Shown here: in pieces, positions 47,868 through 56,920 of the stretch
Layout: the number at the start of each line of letters is the position of its first letter
Position numbering within the stretch: the first letter of the stretch is position 1
Assembly (NCBI RefSeq): GCF_001439685.1
Contig: NZ_JYLH01000003.1
Coordinates: 62,001 to 126,000 of the forward strand
DNA length: 64,000 nt
From: Pseudomonas libanensis
Lineage (GTDB): Bacteria; Pseudomonadota; Gammaproteobacteria; Pseudomonadales; Pseudomonadaceae
Reading direction: 5' to 3'
Made by a program: the position numbers and the translations under genes
Notes under the pieces: model-generated
Told to the model about the DNA's origin: nothing
Database searches by the model: none
The model's input: only the letters and a program-made list of their open reading frames with translations

Positions 47868-47891
47868 CGTCTGCCTGAACACGGTTAAACA

Positions 47892-47980
47892 TGTGGGAGC
47901 GGGCTTGCTCGCGAAGGCGGTGGGTCAGTGATAAATGTATCAACTGGCACTCCGCATTCGCGAGCAAGCCCGCTCCCACA
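47892..47980. repeat. REPIN, GCGGGCTTGCTCGCGAA class
   Basis: Inverted arms TGTGGGAGCGGGCTTGCTCG and complement enclose about 40 bp between the convergent xpt and acetyl-CoA hydrolase genes. This is the third sequence class of the window. Confidence 0.9.
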
Positions 47981-47999
47981 CTTGGTTTTGCACTGAATT

Positions 48000-49922
48000 T
48001 CAATCCGTGGTGGCCTGCAAGCCGGCCAGCAGCAAGCGTTGATACAGGTCTTCCTTGATGCCCTCCGGCTTATCCAAGCGCATGCGCTGCAAATGCTCGG
48101 GAAATGCCTCAGGCTCCGGCGCGTCGAGTGCCGCCTTGCCCAACTCCAGAATCTCCGTGAGCTTGAATTTGCTCTTGAGCCAGTTCAGCGCCCGCAACAA
48201 GTCCCGCTCTTCACCTGTGAAATCACTGCCCAGCGGGTATTCAGGGAAGAGTCGTCGATGCCTGGCCTGAATCGCCTGGAGGCGCTCAGGCGTGTTATCA
48301 CTGAAACGCGGTTCCAGCCGGAAATCCTTGGGCAACTTGCCGGCCTTTTGCGCCTGTTCGATCAACTCGTCCTGGAACCGTGAGTCGGTGATATTCAGCA
48401 GCGCTTCGATCACCTTGGCATCCGTCTGACCCCGCAAATCGGCAATGCCGTACTCGGTAATGACAATATCCCGCAGGTGCCGGGGAATGGTGCAGTGGCC
48501 GTACTCCCAGACGATATTGGAACTGACCTCCCCCGCCGCCTCGCGCCAGCTACGCAGGATCAGGATCGAACGCGCACCGTCCAGCGCATGCCCCTGGGCA
48601 ACGAAATTGTATTGCCCGCCCACACCGCTGAGCACGCGACCGTCTTCCAATTGGTCGGCCACACCGGCACCGAGCAATGTCACCATGATCGCGCTGTTGA
48701 TAAATCGCGCATCCAGGCGTTGCAAACGCTTGAGTTCTTCCTGGCCGTATAGCTCGTTGATATAGCTGATGCCCGTCATGTTGAATTCGAGGCGCTTGGC
48801 GTGGGTCATTTCCTGCAAGCGCTGGTAAAAGCTGCGTGGCCCCAGGAAGAAACCGCCATGGATCGACACGCCATCGGGCTGGGACGCGTCATCCAGCAAG
48901 CCGGCATTGGCCTGCGCCTGGGTCGCTGCATCCGGGTACACCTTGCGCCGGATGATCCCGGCATCCGCCAGCACCAGCAGGCCGTTGACGAACATTTCGC
49001 TGCAACCGTAAAGGCCACGGGCAAAAGGCTCGACACCGCCTTCACGGCTGATCAACGGCGCCCACTGGTACACATCCAGGTCCGTCAGCAGCAACCGGTA
49101 GGCTTCGTTATCGGCCTGGCGCGCCAGCAAGGCGGCGGTCAGCGCATCGCCCATGGAACCGATGCCGATCTGCAGGGTGCCGCCGTCACGCACCAGGGTA
49201 CTGGCATGCAGGCCGATAAAATGATCTTGGAAACCCACCGGCATGTTCGGGGTAGAAAACAGCGTGGTGCTGTCTTTTTCATCGAGCAGGTAGTCGAAGG
49301 CGTCCATGCCCAGTTCGGCATCCCCAGGCATGTAGGGCAGATCGCTATGGACTTGGCCGACAACGAGGATGGTTTCCCCGGCTTCGCGGCGCTTGGCGAT
49401 CATCGGCAGCAGGTCGAGGGTGATATCCGGGTTGCAGCTCAGGCTCAGGCGGTCGGGATGCTCGGCGCTGCTGGCCACCAGTTGCGCCACCAGGTTCAGG
49501 CCGGCAGCATTGATGTCGCGGGCGGCATGGCTGTAGTTGCTGCTGACGTAATCCTGCTGCGCCGACGTGCTGTGGAGCAGGCTGCCGGGCTGCATGAAAA
49601 ACTGCTGCACCTGGATGTTCTTCGGCAGGCTGTCTTTATGCAGGTCGGCGAGAAAATCCAACTCGGGATAGTCGCCAAACACCCGTTCGATGAAAGGTTC
49701 GAGAAAGCGCTTCTGCAAGCCATCGCCCAAGGTTGGCCGACCCAGGCTCAAGGCGGTGTAGATCGTCAGTGCCCGCTCCGGCAACTTGGCGATGCGCCGG
49801 TATAGCGCATTGGCAAACAGGTTGGGCTTGCCAAGGCCCAGCGGCATACCCATGTGGATATGCGCAGGCAACCGCGCCAGTACGTCGTCAACTGCTTGCT
49901 CAATTGAACACAACTGCACCAT
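48000..49922 (-). CDS. Acetyl-CoA hydrolase/transferase family protein
   Basis: A 640-residue protein of the CoA-transferase superfamily, longer than the roughly 500 residues of typical succinyl-CoA:acetate transferases. The N-terminal part (HIHMGMPLGLGKPNLFANALYRRI; LTIYTALSLGRP) and the C-terminal AcetylCoA_hyd_C region (SGVGGQYNFVAQGHALDGARSILILRS; VITEYGIADLRGQTDAKVIEALLNI) are clear. Which CoA ester it acts on is not visible. The ATG at 49922 has GGGAG eight bases upstream and beats in-frame starts at 49940 and 50003. It ends beside a REPIN. Confidence 0.88.
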   Translation of the reverse strand: MVQLCSIEQAVDDVLARLPAHIHMGMPLGLGKPNLFANALYRRIAKLPERALTIYTALSLGRPTLGDGLQKRFLEPFIERVFGDYPELDFLADLHKDSLPKNIQVQQFFMQPGSLLHSTSAQQDYVSSNYSHAARDINAAGLNLVAQLVASSAEHPDRLSLSCNPDITLDLLPMIAKRREAGETILVVGQVHSDLPYMPGDAELGMDAFDYLLDEKDSTTLFSTPNMPVGFQDHFIGLHASTLVRDGGTLQIGIGSMGDALTAALLARQADNEAYRLLLTDLDVYQWAPLISREGGVEPFARGLYGCSEMFVNGLLVLADAGIIRRKVYPDAATQAQANAGLLDDASQPDGVSIHGGFFLGPRSFYQRLQEMTHAKRLEFNMTGISYINELYGQEELKRLQRLDARFINSAIMVTLLGAGVADQLEDGRVLSGVGGQYNFVAQGHALDGARSILILRSWREAAGEVSSNIVWEYGHCTIPRHLRDIVITEYGIADLRGQTDAKVIEALLNITDSRFQDELIEQAQKAGKLPKDFRLEPRFSDNTPERLQAIQARHRRLFPEYPLGSDFTGEERDLLRALNWLKSKFKLTEILELGKAALDAPEPEAFPEHLQRMRLDKPEGIKEDLYQRLLLAGLQATTD

Positions 49923-50017
49923 CCGACTGCTCCCGAACATTCCATGAATTGGAGTTGGACCGAGCTTGCCGGGTCTTTGCTGCAATGAACAGCCTCGAAA
50001 CACAAAATCGCGCGCAC

Positions 50018-50044
50018 AAAAAAGCCGCTCGTAAGCGGCTTTTT
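50018..50044 (-). terminator. Rho-independent terminator after cycB
   Basis: The stem AAAGCCGCT / AGCGGCTTT with a four-base loop is followed on the cycB strand by six T. It lies 14 bp past the cycB stop and upstream of the acetyl-CoA hydrolase start. Confidence 0.9.
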
Positions 50045-50057
50045 GGCGAACTTAAGC

Positions 50058-50486
50058 TTATTTCAAACCTGACATCTTCTGGATAGCGCCCTTAAGCTCG
50101 TCATCGGAGCAATCATTGCACGTGCCTTTAGGGGGCATGGCGTTGATACCGGTGATGGCTTTAGCCAGGATGCCATCAAGGCCGCCCTGATGATCGGCGC
50201 GTTCTTTCCACGCGGCCGTATCGCCAATCTTCGGCGCGTTCAGCAGACCGGTACCATGGCACGCATTGCAGTGCTTGGCGATCACCTCATCCGGCGTTTT
50301 CGCACCACCGCCACCACCCGCTGCCACAGCGACCTCCATACCCTTGCATTCCTGGCCCTGGACGCACACCTGGCCCACAGGCTCCAGGCGCTTGGCAATG
50401 TCATCATTGGTCGCAGCCTGGGCGCTGACAGCCCATAGGACCAGTACGGTTGCTGGTGCAGCCAGCATTTTCATAATTAGGTTCAC
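50058..50486 (-). CDS. cycB: Cytochrome c5
   Basis: A 142-residue periplasmic electron carrier. A signal sequence (1-24, cleavage after AQA) is followed by a Gly-rich spacer (54-61) and the class I cytochrome domain: CNACHG (C73, C76, H77) and axial methionine in GINAMPPKGTC. Two extra cysteines (GTCNDCSDD) are the disulfide typical of c5; another pair lies at C41 and C47. GTG at 50486 with GAGGG seven bases upstream is the start. Its position beside pauR matches PA5300. Confidence 0.94.
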   Translation of the reverse strand: MNLIMKMLAAPATVLVLWAVSAQAATNDDIAKRLEPVGQVCVQGQECKGMEVAVAAGGGGGAKTPDEVIAKHCNACHGTGLLNAPKIGDTAAWKERADHQGGLDGILAKAITGINAMPPKGTCNDCSDDELKGAIQKMSGLK

Positions 50487-50514
50487 GCGTTCACCCTCAA
50501 TGGTGGCTATTCAC

Positions 50515-50540
50515 GCCTGCGGCCACGGTTTCGCAGGCGG
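50515..50540. other. Inverted repeat upstream of cycB
   Basis: Perfect eight-base arms CGCCTGCG / CGCAGGCG with a ten-base loop lie 28 bp before the cycB start. It may be an operator or a leader hairpin; no T-run follows. Confidence 0.45.
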
Positions 50541-50655
50541 CGAAAGTATAACGGTTAGCCCGCCTGGCCGAAACAACCCTATTAAATAAAGGGAGATTCA
50601 ACCTCACGGAATACTGCACGGGCGTCTCTACAACGTTGGCAGGACGCCTCTTCTG

Positions 50656-51204
50656 TTAAAAGTTCGCGGGCGTGGCTGCGCTGATTAGTCGCGCCGGCAC
50701 GTCGAACGGGTTGCGAAAACGATGAGGCTTGGTGCTTTCAAAGTAGTAGCTATCGCCAGCTTCGAGCACAAAAGTTTCAAGACCGACCACCAGTTCCAGG
50801 CGCCCCTCCAGCAGGATCCCGGTTTCTTCACCTTCGTGGGTGAGCATTTCTTCGCCTGTGTCGGCGCCCGGCGGGTAGATTTCGTTGAGAAATGCGATGG
50901 CCCGGCTCGGGTGCGCCCGGCCCACCAGTTTCATGGTGACGGCACCATCGGAGATGTCGATCAGCTCATTGGCTTTATAGACGATCTGCGTCGGTATTTC
51001 CTGGAGAATCTCCTCGGAAAAGAACTCGACCATGGACATGGGGATACCGCCCAGCACCTTGCGCAAGGAGCTGATCGAGGGGCTGACGCTGTTTTTCTCG
51101 ATCATCGAAATGGTGCTGTTGGTGACGCCCGCACGCTTGGCGAGCTCACGCTGGGAAAGACCTTTGAGTTTACGGATGGATTGCAGTCGTTCGCCGACGT
51201 CCAA
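50656..51204 (-). CDS. pauR: PauR-type XRE/cupin regulator of polyamine catabolism
   Basis: A 182-residue regulator. An N-terminal XRE helix-turn-helix (about 5-60: GERLQSIRKLKGLSQRELAKRAGVTNSTISMIEKN, in outline) is joined to a C-terminal cupin (about 110-178, GEETGILLEGRLELVVGLETFVLEAGDSYYFESTKPHRFRN). This is the PuuR/PauR layout; the position between cycB and the alanine racemase equals PA5301, the repressor of P. aeruginosa polyamine genes. The start is a TTG with GGAGG eight bases before it, so expression is probably low. An inverted repeat lies 28-75 bp upstream. Confidence 0.88.
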   Translation of the reverse strand: MDVGERLQSIRKLKGLSQRELAKRAGVTNSTISMIEKNSVSPSISSLRKVLGGIPMSMVEFFSEEILQEIPTQIVYKANELIDISDGAVTMKLVGRAHPSRAIAFLNEIYPPGADTGEEMLTHEGEETGILLEGRLELVVGLETFVLEAGDSYYFESTKPHRFRNPFDVPARLISAATPANF

Positions 51205-51231
51205 TGCAGGAGCCTCCTAGGATTCAGGCTT

Positions 51232-51279
51232 TGTTGTAATTGAGCGTTATCATGGCGACAGCGTTCAGTATTTACAACA
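51232..51279. promoter_or_regulatory. Inverted repeat upstream of pauR (candidate autoregulatory site)
   Basis: Arms TGTTGTAA (51232-51239) and TTACAACA (51272-51279) are perfect eight-base complements 32 bp apart, in the 116 bp between pauR and the alanine racemase end. Confidence 0.45.
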
Positions 51280-51320
51280 CTTGGGCCTAAATCCCGGGCA
51301 GCTTGGTTCCTAGCCGACGG

Positions 51321-52394
51321 CTAAGCCCCGCAATAGAGGCGTGGCACTCGGCGCAGGTTGCAGAAGATCTGGTAGGGAATGGTCTCGGCGGCCACGGCGA
51401 CGTCACTGGCGAGGATAGTCTTGCCCCACAGTTCCACAGTGGAACCGAGGCCTGCGTGGGGTACGTCGGTGAGGTCGACACAGAGCATGTCCATGGACAC
51501 GCGCCCCAGCAGTTGGCTGCGCTGGCCCGCCACCAGCACTGGCGTGCCGGTTGGCGCATGGCGGGGGTAGCCATCGGCATAGCCCATGGCAACCACACCA
51601 ACACGCATCGGCTTGGGCGTGACGAACTTGGCGCCATAGCCCACGGGCTCACCGGCTGGTAGCTCGCGTACGCAAATAACCTTGGACTCCAGGGTCATCA
51701 CTGGCTGCAAACGGGCAGCGAGCGCTTGGTCTTCACCAAATGGCGTTGCGCCATAGAGCATGATGCCCGGGCGCACCCAGTCGCTGGTCATCGTCGGCCA
51801 GCCCAGCACCGACGGCGAATTGCGCAGACTGACTTCCGCCGCCAGGCCTTTTCGCGCCGCTTCGAATACGGCCACCTGTTCATCACTGCGCACGCAATCG
51901 AGTTCATCGGCGCGGGCGAAGTGGCTCATCAACACGATCTTGGCGACCTTGCCGCTGGCCAGCAGGCGCTGATAGGCCTCGTGGTAATCCTTGGGATGCA
52001 GGCCGACGCGGTGCATGCCAGAGTCCAGCTTGAGCCATACCGTCAACGGCTTGCTCAGGCGGGCCTGTTCGATGGCGTCCAACTGCCATAGCGAATGCAC
52101 CACGCACCACAAGTCATGTTCGATGATCAGCGGCAGCTCGTCGGCCTCGAAAAACCCTTCCAGCAGCAGCACCGGCGCACGAATGCCGGCAGCACGCAAT
52201 TCCAGGGCTTCCTCGATGCACGCCACGGCAAACCCGTCGGCCTCGGCTTCCAGCGCCTGGGCCACACGTACGGCACCATGGCCGTAGGCGTCTGCCTTGA
52301 TCACGGCGAGGGCCTTGGCCCCCGTGACTTCACGGGCCAGTTGATAATTATGGCGCAGGGCCTGGAGGTCGATCAGGGCACGGGCTGGACGCAT
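51321..52394 (-). CDS. dadX: Catabolic alanine racemase
   Basis: A 357-residue PLP enzyme interconverting L- and D-alanine. The cofactor lysine is K33 in [28 protein letters not shown] and the second active-site tyrosine region [29 protein letters not shown] are visible. The position after dadA identifies it as the catabolic DadX rather than the biosynthetic Alr. A strong terminator lies between it and ridA, so part of its expression must come from its own promoter. Confidence 0.95.
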   Translation of the reverse strand: MRPARALIDLQALRHNYQLAREVTGAKALAVIKADAYGHGAVRVAQALEAEADGFAVACIEEALELRAAGIRAPVLLLEGFFEADELPLIIEHDLWCVVHSLWQLDAIEQARLSKPLTVWLKLDSGMHRVGLHPKDYHEAYQRLLASGKVAKIVLMSHFARADELDCVRSDEQVAVFEAARKGLAAEVSLRNSPSVLGWPTMTSDWVRPGIMLYGATPFGEDQALAARLQPVMTLESKVICVRELPAGEPVGYGAKFVTPKPMRVGVVAMGYADGYPRHAPTGTPVLVAGQRSQLLGRVSMDMLCVDLTDVPHAGLGSTVELWGKTILASDVAVAAETIPYQIFCNLRRVPRLYCGA

Positions 52395-52423
52395 GGCGGC
52401 AGGCTTCTAGGCAGCAAGGTGAA

Positions 52424-52460
52424 GAAAAAACCGGTGCCGACCAACAGCGTCGGCGCCGGG
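52424..52460 (-). terminator. Rho-independent terminator between ridA and dadX
   Basis: On the minus strand, eleven-base arms CCGGCGCCGAC / GTCGGCACCGG (one mismatch) with a seven-base loop precede six T. It sits 14 bp past the ridA stop and upstream of dadX. Confidence 0.9.
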
Positions 52461-52473
52461 AGAGGGATCATTA

Positions 52474-52827
52474 TTAAGGCAGCGCAGCCACGACGGACAG
52501 CTCGACCAGGATTTGCGGCTCGCAGAGCTTGGCTTCAACCGTAGCGCGGGCCGGGGCGACGCCCTTGGGCAGCCACTTGTCCCACACCGCGTTCATGCCG
52601 GCGAAGTCAGCGTCGATGTCTTTCAAATAGATCGTCACCGACAGCAACTTGCTCTTGTCAGTGCCGGCCAGGTCCAGCAGACGCTCGATATTGGCCAGGG
52701 TTTCACGGGTCTGCTGTTCAATCCCGGCGCTCATGTCGTCGCCGACTTGCCCTGCCAGATACACGGTACCGCTGTGGACAACGATCTGGCTCATGCGCTC
52801 ATTGATGAGCTGGCGCTGGATTGACAT
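52474..52827 (-). CDS. RidA family enamine/imine deaminase
   Basis: A 117-residue trimeric protein of the YjgF/YER057c/UK114 family, which hydrolyses reactive imines such as 2-aminoacrylate. [44 protein letters not shown] and the arginine in [10 protein letters not shown] are family features. Its likely job here is to clear the imine made by D-amino acid dehydrogenase DadA. The ATG at 52827 lies within the dadA end (29-bp overlap), with AGGAG about eight bases upstream. Confidence 0.93.
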   Translation of the reverse strand: MSIQRQLINERMSQIVVHSGTVYLAGQVGDDMSAGIEQQTRETLANIERLLDLAGTDKSKLLSVTIYLKDIDADFAGMNAVWDKWLPKGVAPARATVEAKLCEPQILVELSVVAALP

Positions 52828-54100
52828 GTTTTGCGGACTCCTGGTGGTTGCCATAACGGGAAATATCGAGGCCTGCGGCGCTGATCTGCGGGGTTTTCCT
52901 GGCCATCAGGTCGGCCAGCAAACGACCGGAGCCACAGGCCATCGTCCAACCGAGCGTGCCGTGGCCGGTATTCAGGAACAGGTTCTTGAATGGGGTGGCA
53001 CCGACAATCGGCGTGCCGTCGGGCGTGGTCGGGCGCAAGCCGGTCCAGAAACTGGCTTGGGCCAAATCGCCGCCATGAGGATAAAGGTCGTTGACGATCA
53101 TCTCCAGGGTTTCACGTCGACGTGGGTTCAGCGACAGGTCAAAACCGGCTATCTCAGCCATGCCACCAACACGAATGCGGTTGTCGAAACGGGTGATCGC
53201 GACTTTGTAGGTCTCGTCGAGAATAGTCGAGGTTGGCGCCATGGCCGGGTTGGTGATCGGTACGGTCAGCGAGTAGCCCTTGAGCGGGTACACCGGAGCC
53301 TTGATCCCCAATGGCTTGAGCAGCTTCGGTGAATAACTGCCAAGGGCCAGGACGTAGCGGTCGGCGGTTTCCAGCTTGCCGTCTATCCACACGCCGTTGA
53401 TGCGATCGCCCGCGTAGTCGAGGCGCTGGATGTCCTGTTCAAAGCGGAACTCCACACCCAACTGCTTGCACATTTCGGCCAGGCGTGTGGTGAACATCTG
53501 GCAATCGCCAGTCTGGTCATTTGGCAGGCGCAGGGCACCGGCGAGGATATCCGTGACGCTGGCCAGGGCCGGCTCAACCCGGGCAATGCCGGCGCGATCA
53601 AGCAGTTCGAACGGCACGCCGGACTCCTGCAGCACGGCGATGTCCTTGGCGGCACCGTCGAGCTGGGCCTGGGTGCGGAACAGCTGGGTCGTACCGAGGC
53701 TACGGCCTTCGTAGGCAATGCCGGTCTCGGCGCGCAATTCGTCGAGGCAGTCACGGCTGTACTCGGACAGGCGCACCATGCGCTCCTTGTTCACCGCATA
53801 GCGGCTGGCCGTGCAGTTGCGCAGCATCTGCGCCATCCACAGGTATTGATCGACATCGGCGGTGGCCTTGATCGCCAGCGGCGCGTGGCGTTGCAGCAGC
53901 CACTTGATGGCCTTGAGCGGTACGCCCGGCGCGGCCCATGGCGAGGCGTAGCCAGGGGACACCTGGCCGGCGTTGGCGAAACTGGTTTCCATGGCAGCAG
54001 CAGGCTGGCGGTCGACCACAACGACGTCGAAGCCAGCCCGCGCCAAATAGTAGGCACTGGTCACCCCAATGACACCGCTACCCAAGACCAGAACGCGCAT
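52799..54100 (-). CDS. dadA: D-amino acid dehydrogenase small subunit
   Basis: A 433-residue FAD enzyme of the inner membrane that oxidises D-alanine to pyruvate and passes electrons to the respiratory chain. The Rossmann motif is [26 protein letters not shown] (2-27); further marks are [24 protein letters not shown] and the C-terminal [25 protein letters not shown]. It is divergent from lrp, 156 bp away, the arrangement in which Lrp (DadR) activates dadAX in response to alanine. Confidence 0.97.
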   Translation of the reverse strand: MRVLVLGSGVIGVTSAYYLARAGFDVVVVDRQPAAAMETSFANAGQVSPGYASPWAAPGVPLKAIKWLLQRHAPLAIKATADVDQYLWMAQMLRNCTASRYAVNKERMVRLSEYSRDCLDELRAETGIAYEGRSLGTTQLFRTQAQLDGAAKDIAVLQESGVPFELLDRAGIARVEPALASVTDILAGALRLPNDQTGDCQMFTTRLAEMCKQLGVEFRFEQDIQRLDYAGDRINGVWIDGKLETADRYVLALGSYSPKLLKPLGIKAPVYPLKGYSLTVPITNPAMAPTSTILDETYKVAITRFDNRIRVGGMAEIAGFDLSLNPRRRETLEMIVNDLYPHGGDLAQASFWTGLRPTTPDGTPIVGATPFKNLFLNTGHGTLGWTMACGSGRLLADLMARKTPQISAAGLDISRYGNHQESAKHVNPAPAHQ

Positions 54101-54182
54101 TTTTATATCCTCATCACGGGCTTAGCCGCTGACGTGTGTTATTCGAGCAATGATGGGCGCAGTATAAAAAGCAATCACCAGT

Positions 54183-54202
54183 GCATTTCACTATATAAAT
54201 GC
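54183..54202. promoter_or_regulatory. Candidate Lrp site between dadA and lrp
   Basis: Six-base arms GCATTT / AAATGC enclose an AT-rich octamer, giving a 20-bp dyad of about the length of an Lrp site. It is 80 bp from dadA and 55 bp from lrp. Confidence 0.45.
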
Positions 54203-54256
54203 TTATATTTGGCGACAATTCTCGGCAAAAACCCTTTTCACAGAGGCGTATCCCCT

Positions 54257-54745
54257 ATGCGTACCAACACCCAGACCAAGCGGGAGCTGGACAAGATCGA
54301 CCGCAATATCCTGCGCATCCTGCAAACCGATGGGCGTATTTCGTTCACGGAGTTGGGAGAGAAGGTTGGGCTGTCCACCACACCTTGTACCGAGCGGGTG
54401 CGACGCCTGGAGCGCGAAGGGATCATCATGGGCTACAACGCGCGGCTCAACCCCCAGCATTTGAAGGGAAGTTTGCTGGTATTTGTCGAGATCAGCCTCG
54501 ATTACAAGTCCGGCGATACCTTTGAAGAGTTTCGCAGGGCGGTGCTGAAACTGCCACATGTGCTGGAGTGCCACCTTGTGTCAGGGGACTTCGACTATCT
54601 GGTGAAGGCGCGGATTTCCGAGATGGCGTCGTACCGCAAATTGCTCGGCGATATCTTGCTCAAGCTGCCCCATGTGCGCGAATCCAAGAGCTATATCGTG
54701 ATGGAAGAGGTGAAGGAGAGCCTTAACCTGCCGATCCCGGATTGA
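54257..54745 (+). CDS. lrp: Leucine-responsive regulatory protein Lrp / DadR
   Basis: A 162-residue regulator with N-terminal helix-turn-helix (about 15-62: LDKIDRNILRILQTDGRISFTELGEKVGLSTTPCTERVRRLEREG, in outline) and C-terminal RAM ligand domain (LVFVEISLDYKSGDTFEEFRRAVLKLPHVLECHLVSGDFDYLVKAR, in outline). Size and the VGLSTTPCTERVRRLE recognition helix are those of global Lrp rather than AsnC. Placement opposite dadA points to control of alanine catabolism. The ATG at 54257 is the canonical family start. Confidence 0.95.
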   Translation: MRTNTQTKRELDKIDRNILRILQTDGRISFTELGEKVGLSTTPCTERVRRLEREGIIMGYNARLNPQHLKGSLLVFVEISLDYKSGDTFEEFRRAVLKLPHVLECHLVSGDFDYLVKARISEMASYRKLLGDILLKLPHVRESKSYIVMEEVKESLNLPIPD

Positions 54746-54768
54746 CCCACTGGCACAACACGGTCAAA

Positions 54769-54857
54769 TGTGGGAGCTGGCTTGCCTGCGATAGCGTTGG
54801 TTCAGAGGCATAGATGCTAGCTGACCTACCGCTATCGCAGGCAAGCCAGCTCCCACA
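54769..54857. repeat. REPIN, GCTGGCTTGCCTGCGAT class
   Basis: Inverted arms TGTGGGAGCTGGCTTGCC..GCGATAGCG and complement enclose about 30 bp between the convergent lrp and YkgJ-type genes. It is nearly identical in its arms to 35323-35410. Confidence 0.9.
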
Positions 54858-54877
54858 GTTTTGACCGAGTACATCCG

Positions 54878-55231
54878 CTAGACCAATACCTGCCGGGTGC
54901 TCGCCATGTACTCATGGATCTGCTTTTCCACCCTTGGATGAATCAGCTCCACCGGCCCCCGTCCATTGGGGCACGGCAAGGTCTTGGTGGTGCCAAACAA
55001 CCGGCAGATCAGCGGCCGCTCGTCATACACCGTGCAACCGCTGGGCCCCAGGTGCACGCAGTTCAACTCGTCCATGGCTGCCTCCTGCTCTGCGGCGGTC
55101 TTGCGCGGCAGGCGCGACATTTCCTCAGGCGACGTCGTCACCGGCCCACAGCAGTCGTGGCAACCTGGGACGCACTCGAACGAAGGAATCTGTCGACGCA
55201 GCGCGCTGATTTTCTGCCTGTTGCAACTCAT
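54878..55231 (-). CDS. YkgJ family cysteine cluster protein
   Basis: A 117-residue protein with the cysteine pattern CVPGCHDCCGPV, NCVHLGPSGCTVYDERPLICRLFG and LPCPNG, the zinc- or iron-sulfur-binding YkgJ (UPF0153/CxxCxxCC) layout. The function is unknown. The start is uncertain: ATGs at 55231 and 55243 are both in frame and neither has a clear ribosome site; 55231 is chosen. It is divergent from the PauB-type oxidase. Confidence 0.87.
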   Translation of the reverse strand: MSCNRQKISALRRQIPSFECVPGCHDCCGPVTTSPEEMSRLPRKTAAEQEAAMDELNCVHLGPSGCTVYDERPLICRLFGTTKTLPCPNGRGPVELIHPRVEKQIHEYMASTRQVLV

Positions 55232-55347
55232 CGAAACACACACCGAACCGCGAATAAGCGTGGATTCTGACGCAAAACGCCCTGCGCAGACAGCTTCGTC
55301 CGACCGCTGTATCCTGCGTCAAATTTTCCAAACAGGGAGGCTTCCCC

Positions 55348-56640
55348 ATGACCGCCAGCGCTCGGCACACCGCGTCCTACTATGCCGCCAGCAGCCTGCC
55401 GCAACCGGATTACCCGACATTGACGGGCGATGTGCGTGCCGATGTGTGCGTGATCGGCGGTGGTTTCTCCGGGCTCAATACCGCCCTGGAACTGGCCCAG
55501 CGCGGCTTCAGCGTGGTGTTGCTGGAAGCGCGCAAGATCGGCTGGGGCGCCAGCGGGCGCAATGGCGGCCAGTTGATTCGCGGTGTTGGTCACGGGCTGG
55601 ACCAATTCGCCAACGTAATTGGCAGCGAAGGCGTGCGCCAGATGAAACTGATGGGCCTGGAAGCCGTGGAGATCGTGCGCGAGCGCGTGGAGCGTTTCCA
55701 GATTCCCTGTGACCTGACTTGGGGCTACTGCGATCTGGCCAACAAACCCCGCGACCTGCAGGGTCTGGCCGAAGACGCCGAAGAGCTGCGCAGCCTGGGC
55801 TATCGCCATGAGGTGCGCCTGCTGAAAGCCAGCGAGATGGGCAGTGTGATCGGCTCCGACCGCTATGTCGGCGGCATGATCGACATGGGCTCCGGCCACC
55901 TGCACCCGCTGAACCTCGCGCTGGGTGAAGCCGGCGTCGCACAGCAGTTGGGCGTGAGGCTGCATGAACAATCAGAAGTGACCCGCATCGACTACGGCCC
56001 CGAGGTCAAGGTGCGCACGGCCCAAGGCAGTGTGTGCGCCAAGACCCTGGTACTGGCCTGCAATGCCTACCTGAACGGGCTCAACCCGCAACTAAGCGGC
56101 AAGGTGCTGCCCGCCGGCAGCTATATCATCGCCACCGAGCCCTTGAGCCAGGCGCAAGCCACCAACCTGTTGCCGCAGAACATGGCCGTGTGCGACCAAC
56201 GCGTGACGGTGGACTACTTCCGTCTGTCCGCCGACCGCCGCCTGTTGTTCGGCGGCGCCTGCCACTATTCCGGTCGTGACCCGAAGGATATCGGCGCCTA
56301 TATGCGGCCGAAGATGTTGCAGGTGTTCCCACAATTGGCCGAGGTGAAGATCGACTACCAATGGGGCGGCATGATCGGCATCGGTGCCAATCGGCTGCCA
56401 CAGATTGGTCGCCTGGCCGATCACCCCAACGTGTATTACGCCCAGGCGTATGCCGGTCATGGCCTCAACGCCACCCACCTGGCGGGTAAGCTGTTGGCCG
56501 AGGCTATCAGCGGCGAGCAACAGGGGCGCTTCGACCTGTTCGCCCAGGTGCCACACATCACCTTCCCCGGCGGCAAACACTTGCGTTCACCGCTGCTGGC
56601 GCTGGGGATGCTCTGGCACCGCCTCAAAGAACTGGTGTGA
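55348..56640 (+). CDS. FAD-dependent oxidase of the PauB/PuuB type (gamma-glutamyl-polyamine oxidoreductase)
   Basis: A 430-residue flavoenzyme of the DAO superfamily. The FAD motif is VCVIGGGFSGLNTALELAQRGFSVVLLEA (about 34-62), followed by GWGASGRNGGQLIRG, characteristic of PuuB-like proteins. The C-terminus has YYAQAYAGHGLNATHLAGKLLAEAI. In pseudomonads such enzymes oxidise gamma-glutamylated putrescine and relatives to aldehydes. Its location corresponds to PA5309 (pauB4). AGGAGG lies seven bases before the ATG. The aldehyde product would suit the KauB-type dehydrogenase 6 kb away. Confidence 0.88.
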   Translation: MTASARHTASYYAASSLPQPDYPTLTGDVRADVCVIGGGFSGLNTALELAQRGFSVVLLEARKIGWGASGRNGGQLIRGVGHGLDQFANVIGSEGVRQMKLMGLEAVEIVRERVERFQIPCDLTWGYCDLANKPRDLQGLAEDAEELRSLGYRHEVRLLKASEMGSVIGSDRYVGGMIDMGSGHLHPLNLALGEAGVAQQLGVRLHEQSEVTRIDYGPEVKVRTAQGSVCAKTLVLACNAYLNGLNPQLSGKVLPAGSYIIATEPLSQAQATNLLPQNMAVCDQRVTVDYFRLSADRRLLFGGACHYSGRDPKDIGAYMRPKMLQVFPQLAEVKIDYQWGGMIGIGANRLPQIGRLADHPNVYYAQAYAGHGLNATHLAGKLLAEAISGEQQGRFDLFAQVPHITFPGGKHLRSPLLALGMLWHRLKELV

Positions 56641-56865
56641 TCAACTGCGCCAGAACGGCTTCAAGCCTTCCTGGCGCGCCTGCTCAGCGCTAAGCCCTAC
56701 GTCGCGCAGTTGCTCACTGGTCAGGTCCAGCAGGGCTTTGCGTGTATGACGACGGCGCCAGAACAACCCCCAGCGACTCTCGGTCGACGCGGTCATCGTC
56801 CGCGCTTGCCCCGCTTCCAGTTCCTGGCTGCGTAACGCCAGCCGCACATCGCTCATACCGTTCAT
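56641..56865 (-). CDS. DUF1127 domain protein
   Basis: A 74-residue basic protein with the arginine-rich DUF1127 segment WGLFWRRRHTRKALLDLTSEQLRDVGLSAEQARQEGLKPFW. Small DUF1127 proteins of other bacteria affect RNA turnover and phosphate or metabolic responses, some as RNA-binding proteins; nothing specific is known here. The start at 56865 has GAGGG seven bases upstream; a second ATG follows at 56856. Its stop abuts that of the oxidase on the other strand. It is divergent from the MocR gene. Confidence 0.88.
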   Translation of the reverse strand: MNGMSDVRLALRSQELEAGQARTMTASTESRWGLFWRRRHTRKALLDLTSEQLRDVGLSAEQARQEGLKPFWRS

Positions 56866-56920
56866 TTATTGTCCCTCATTGGCGTGTTGCCTTGAGTGAA
56901 CAGCATGCGCGAGCGGTCAA

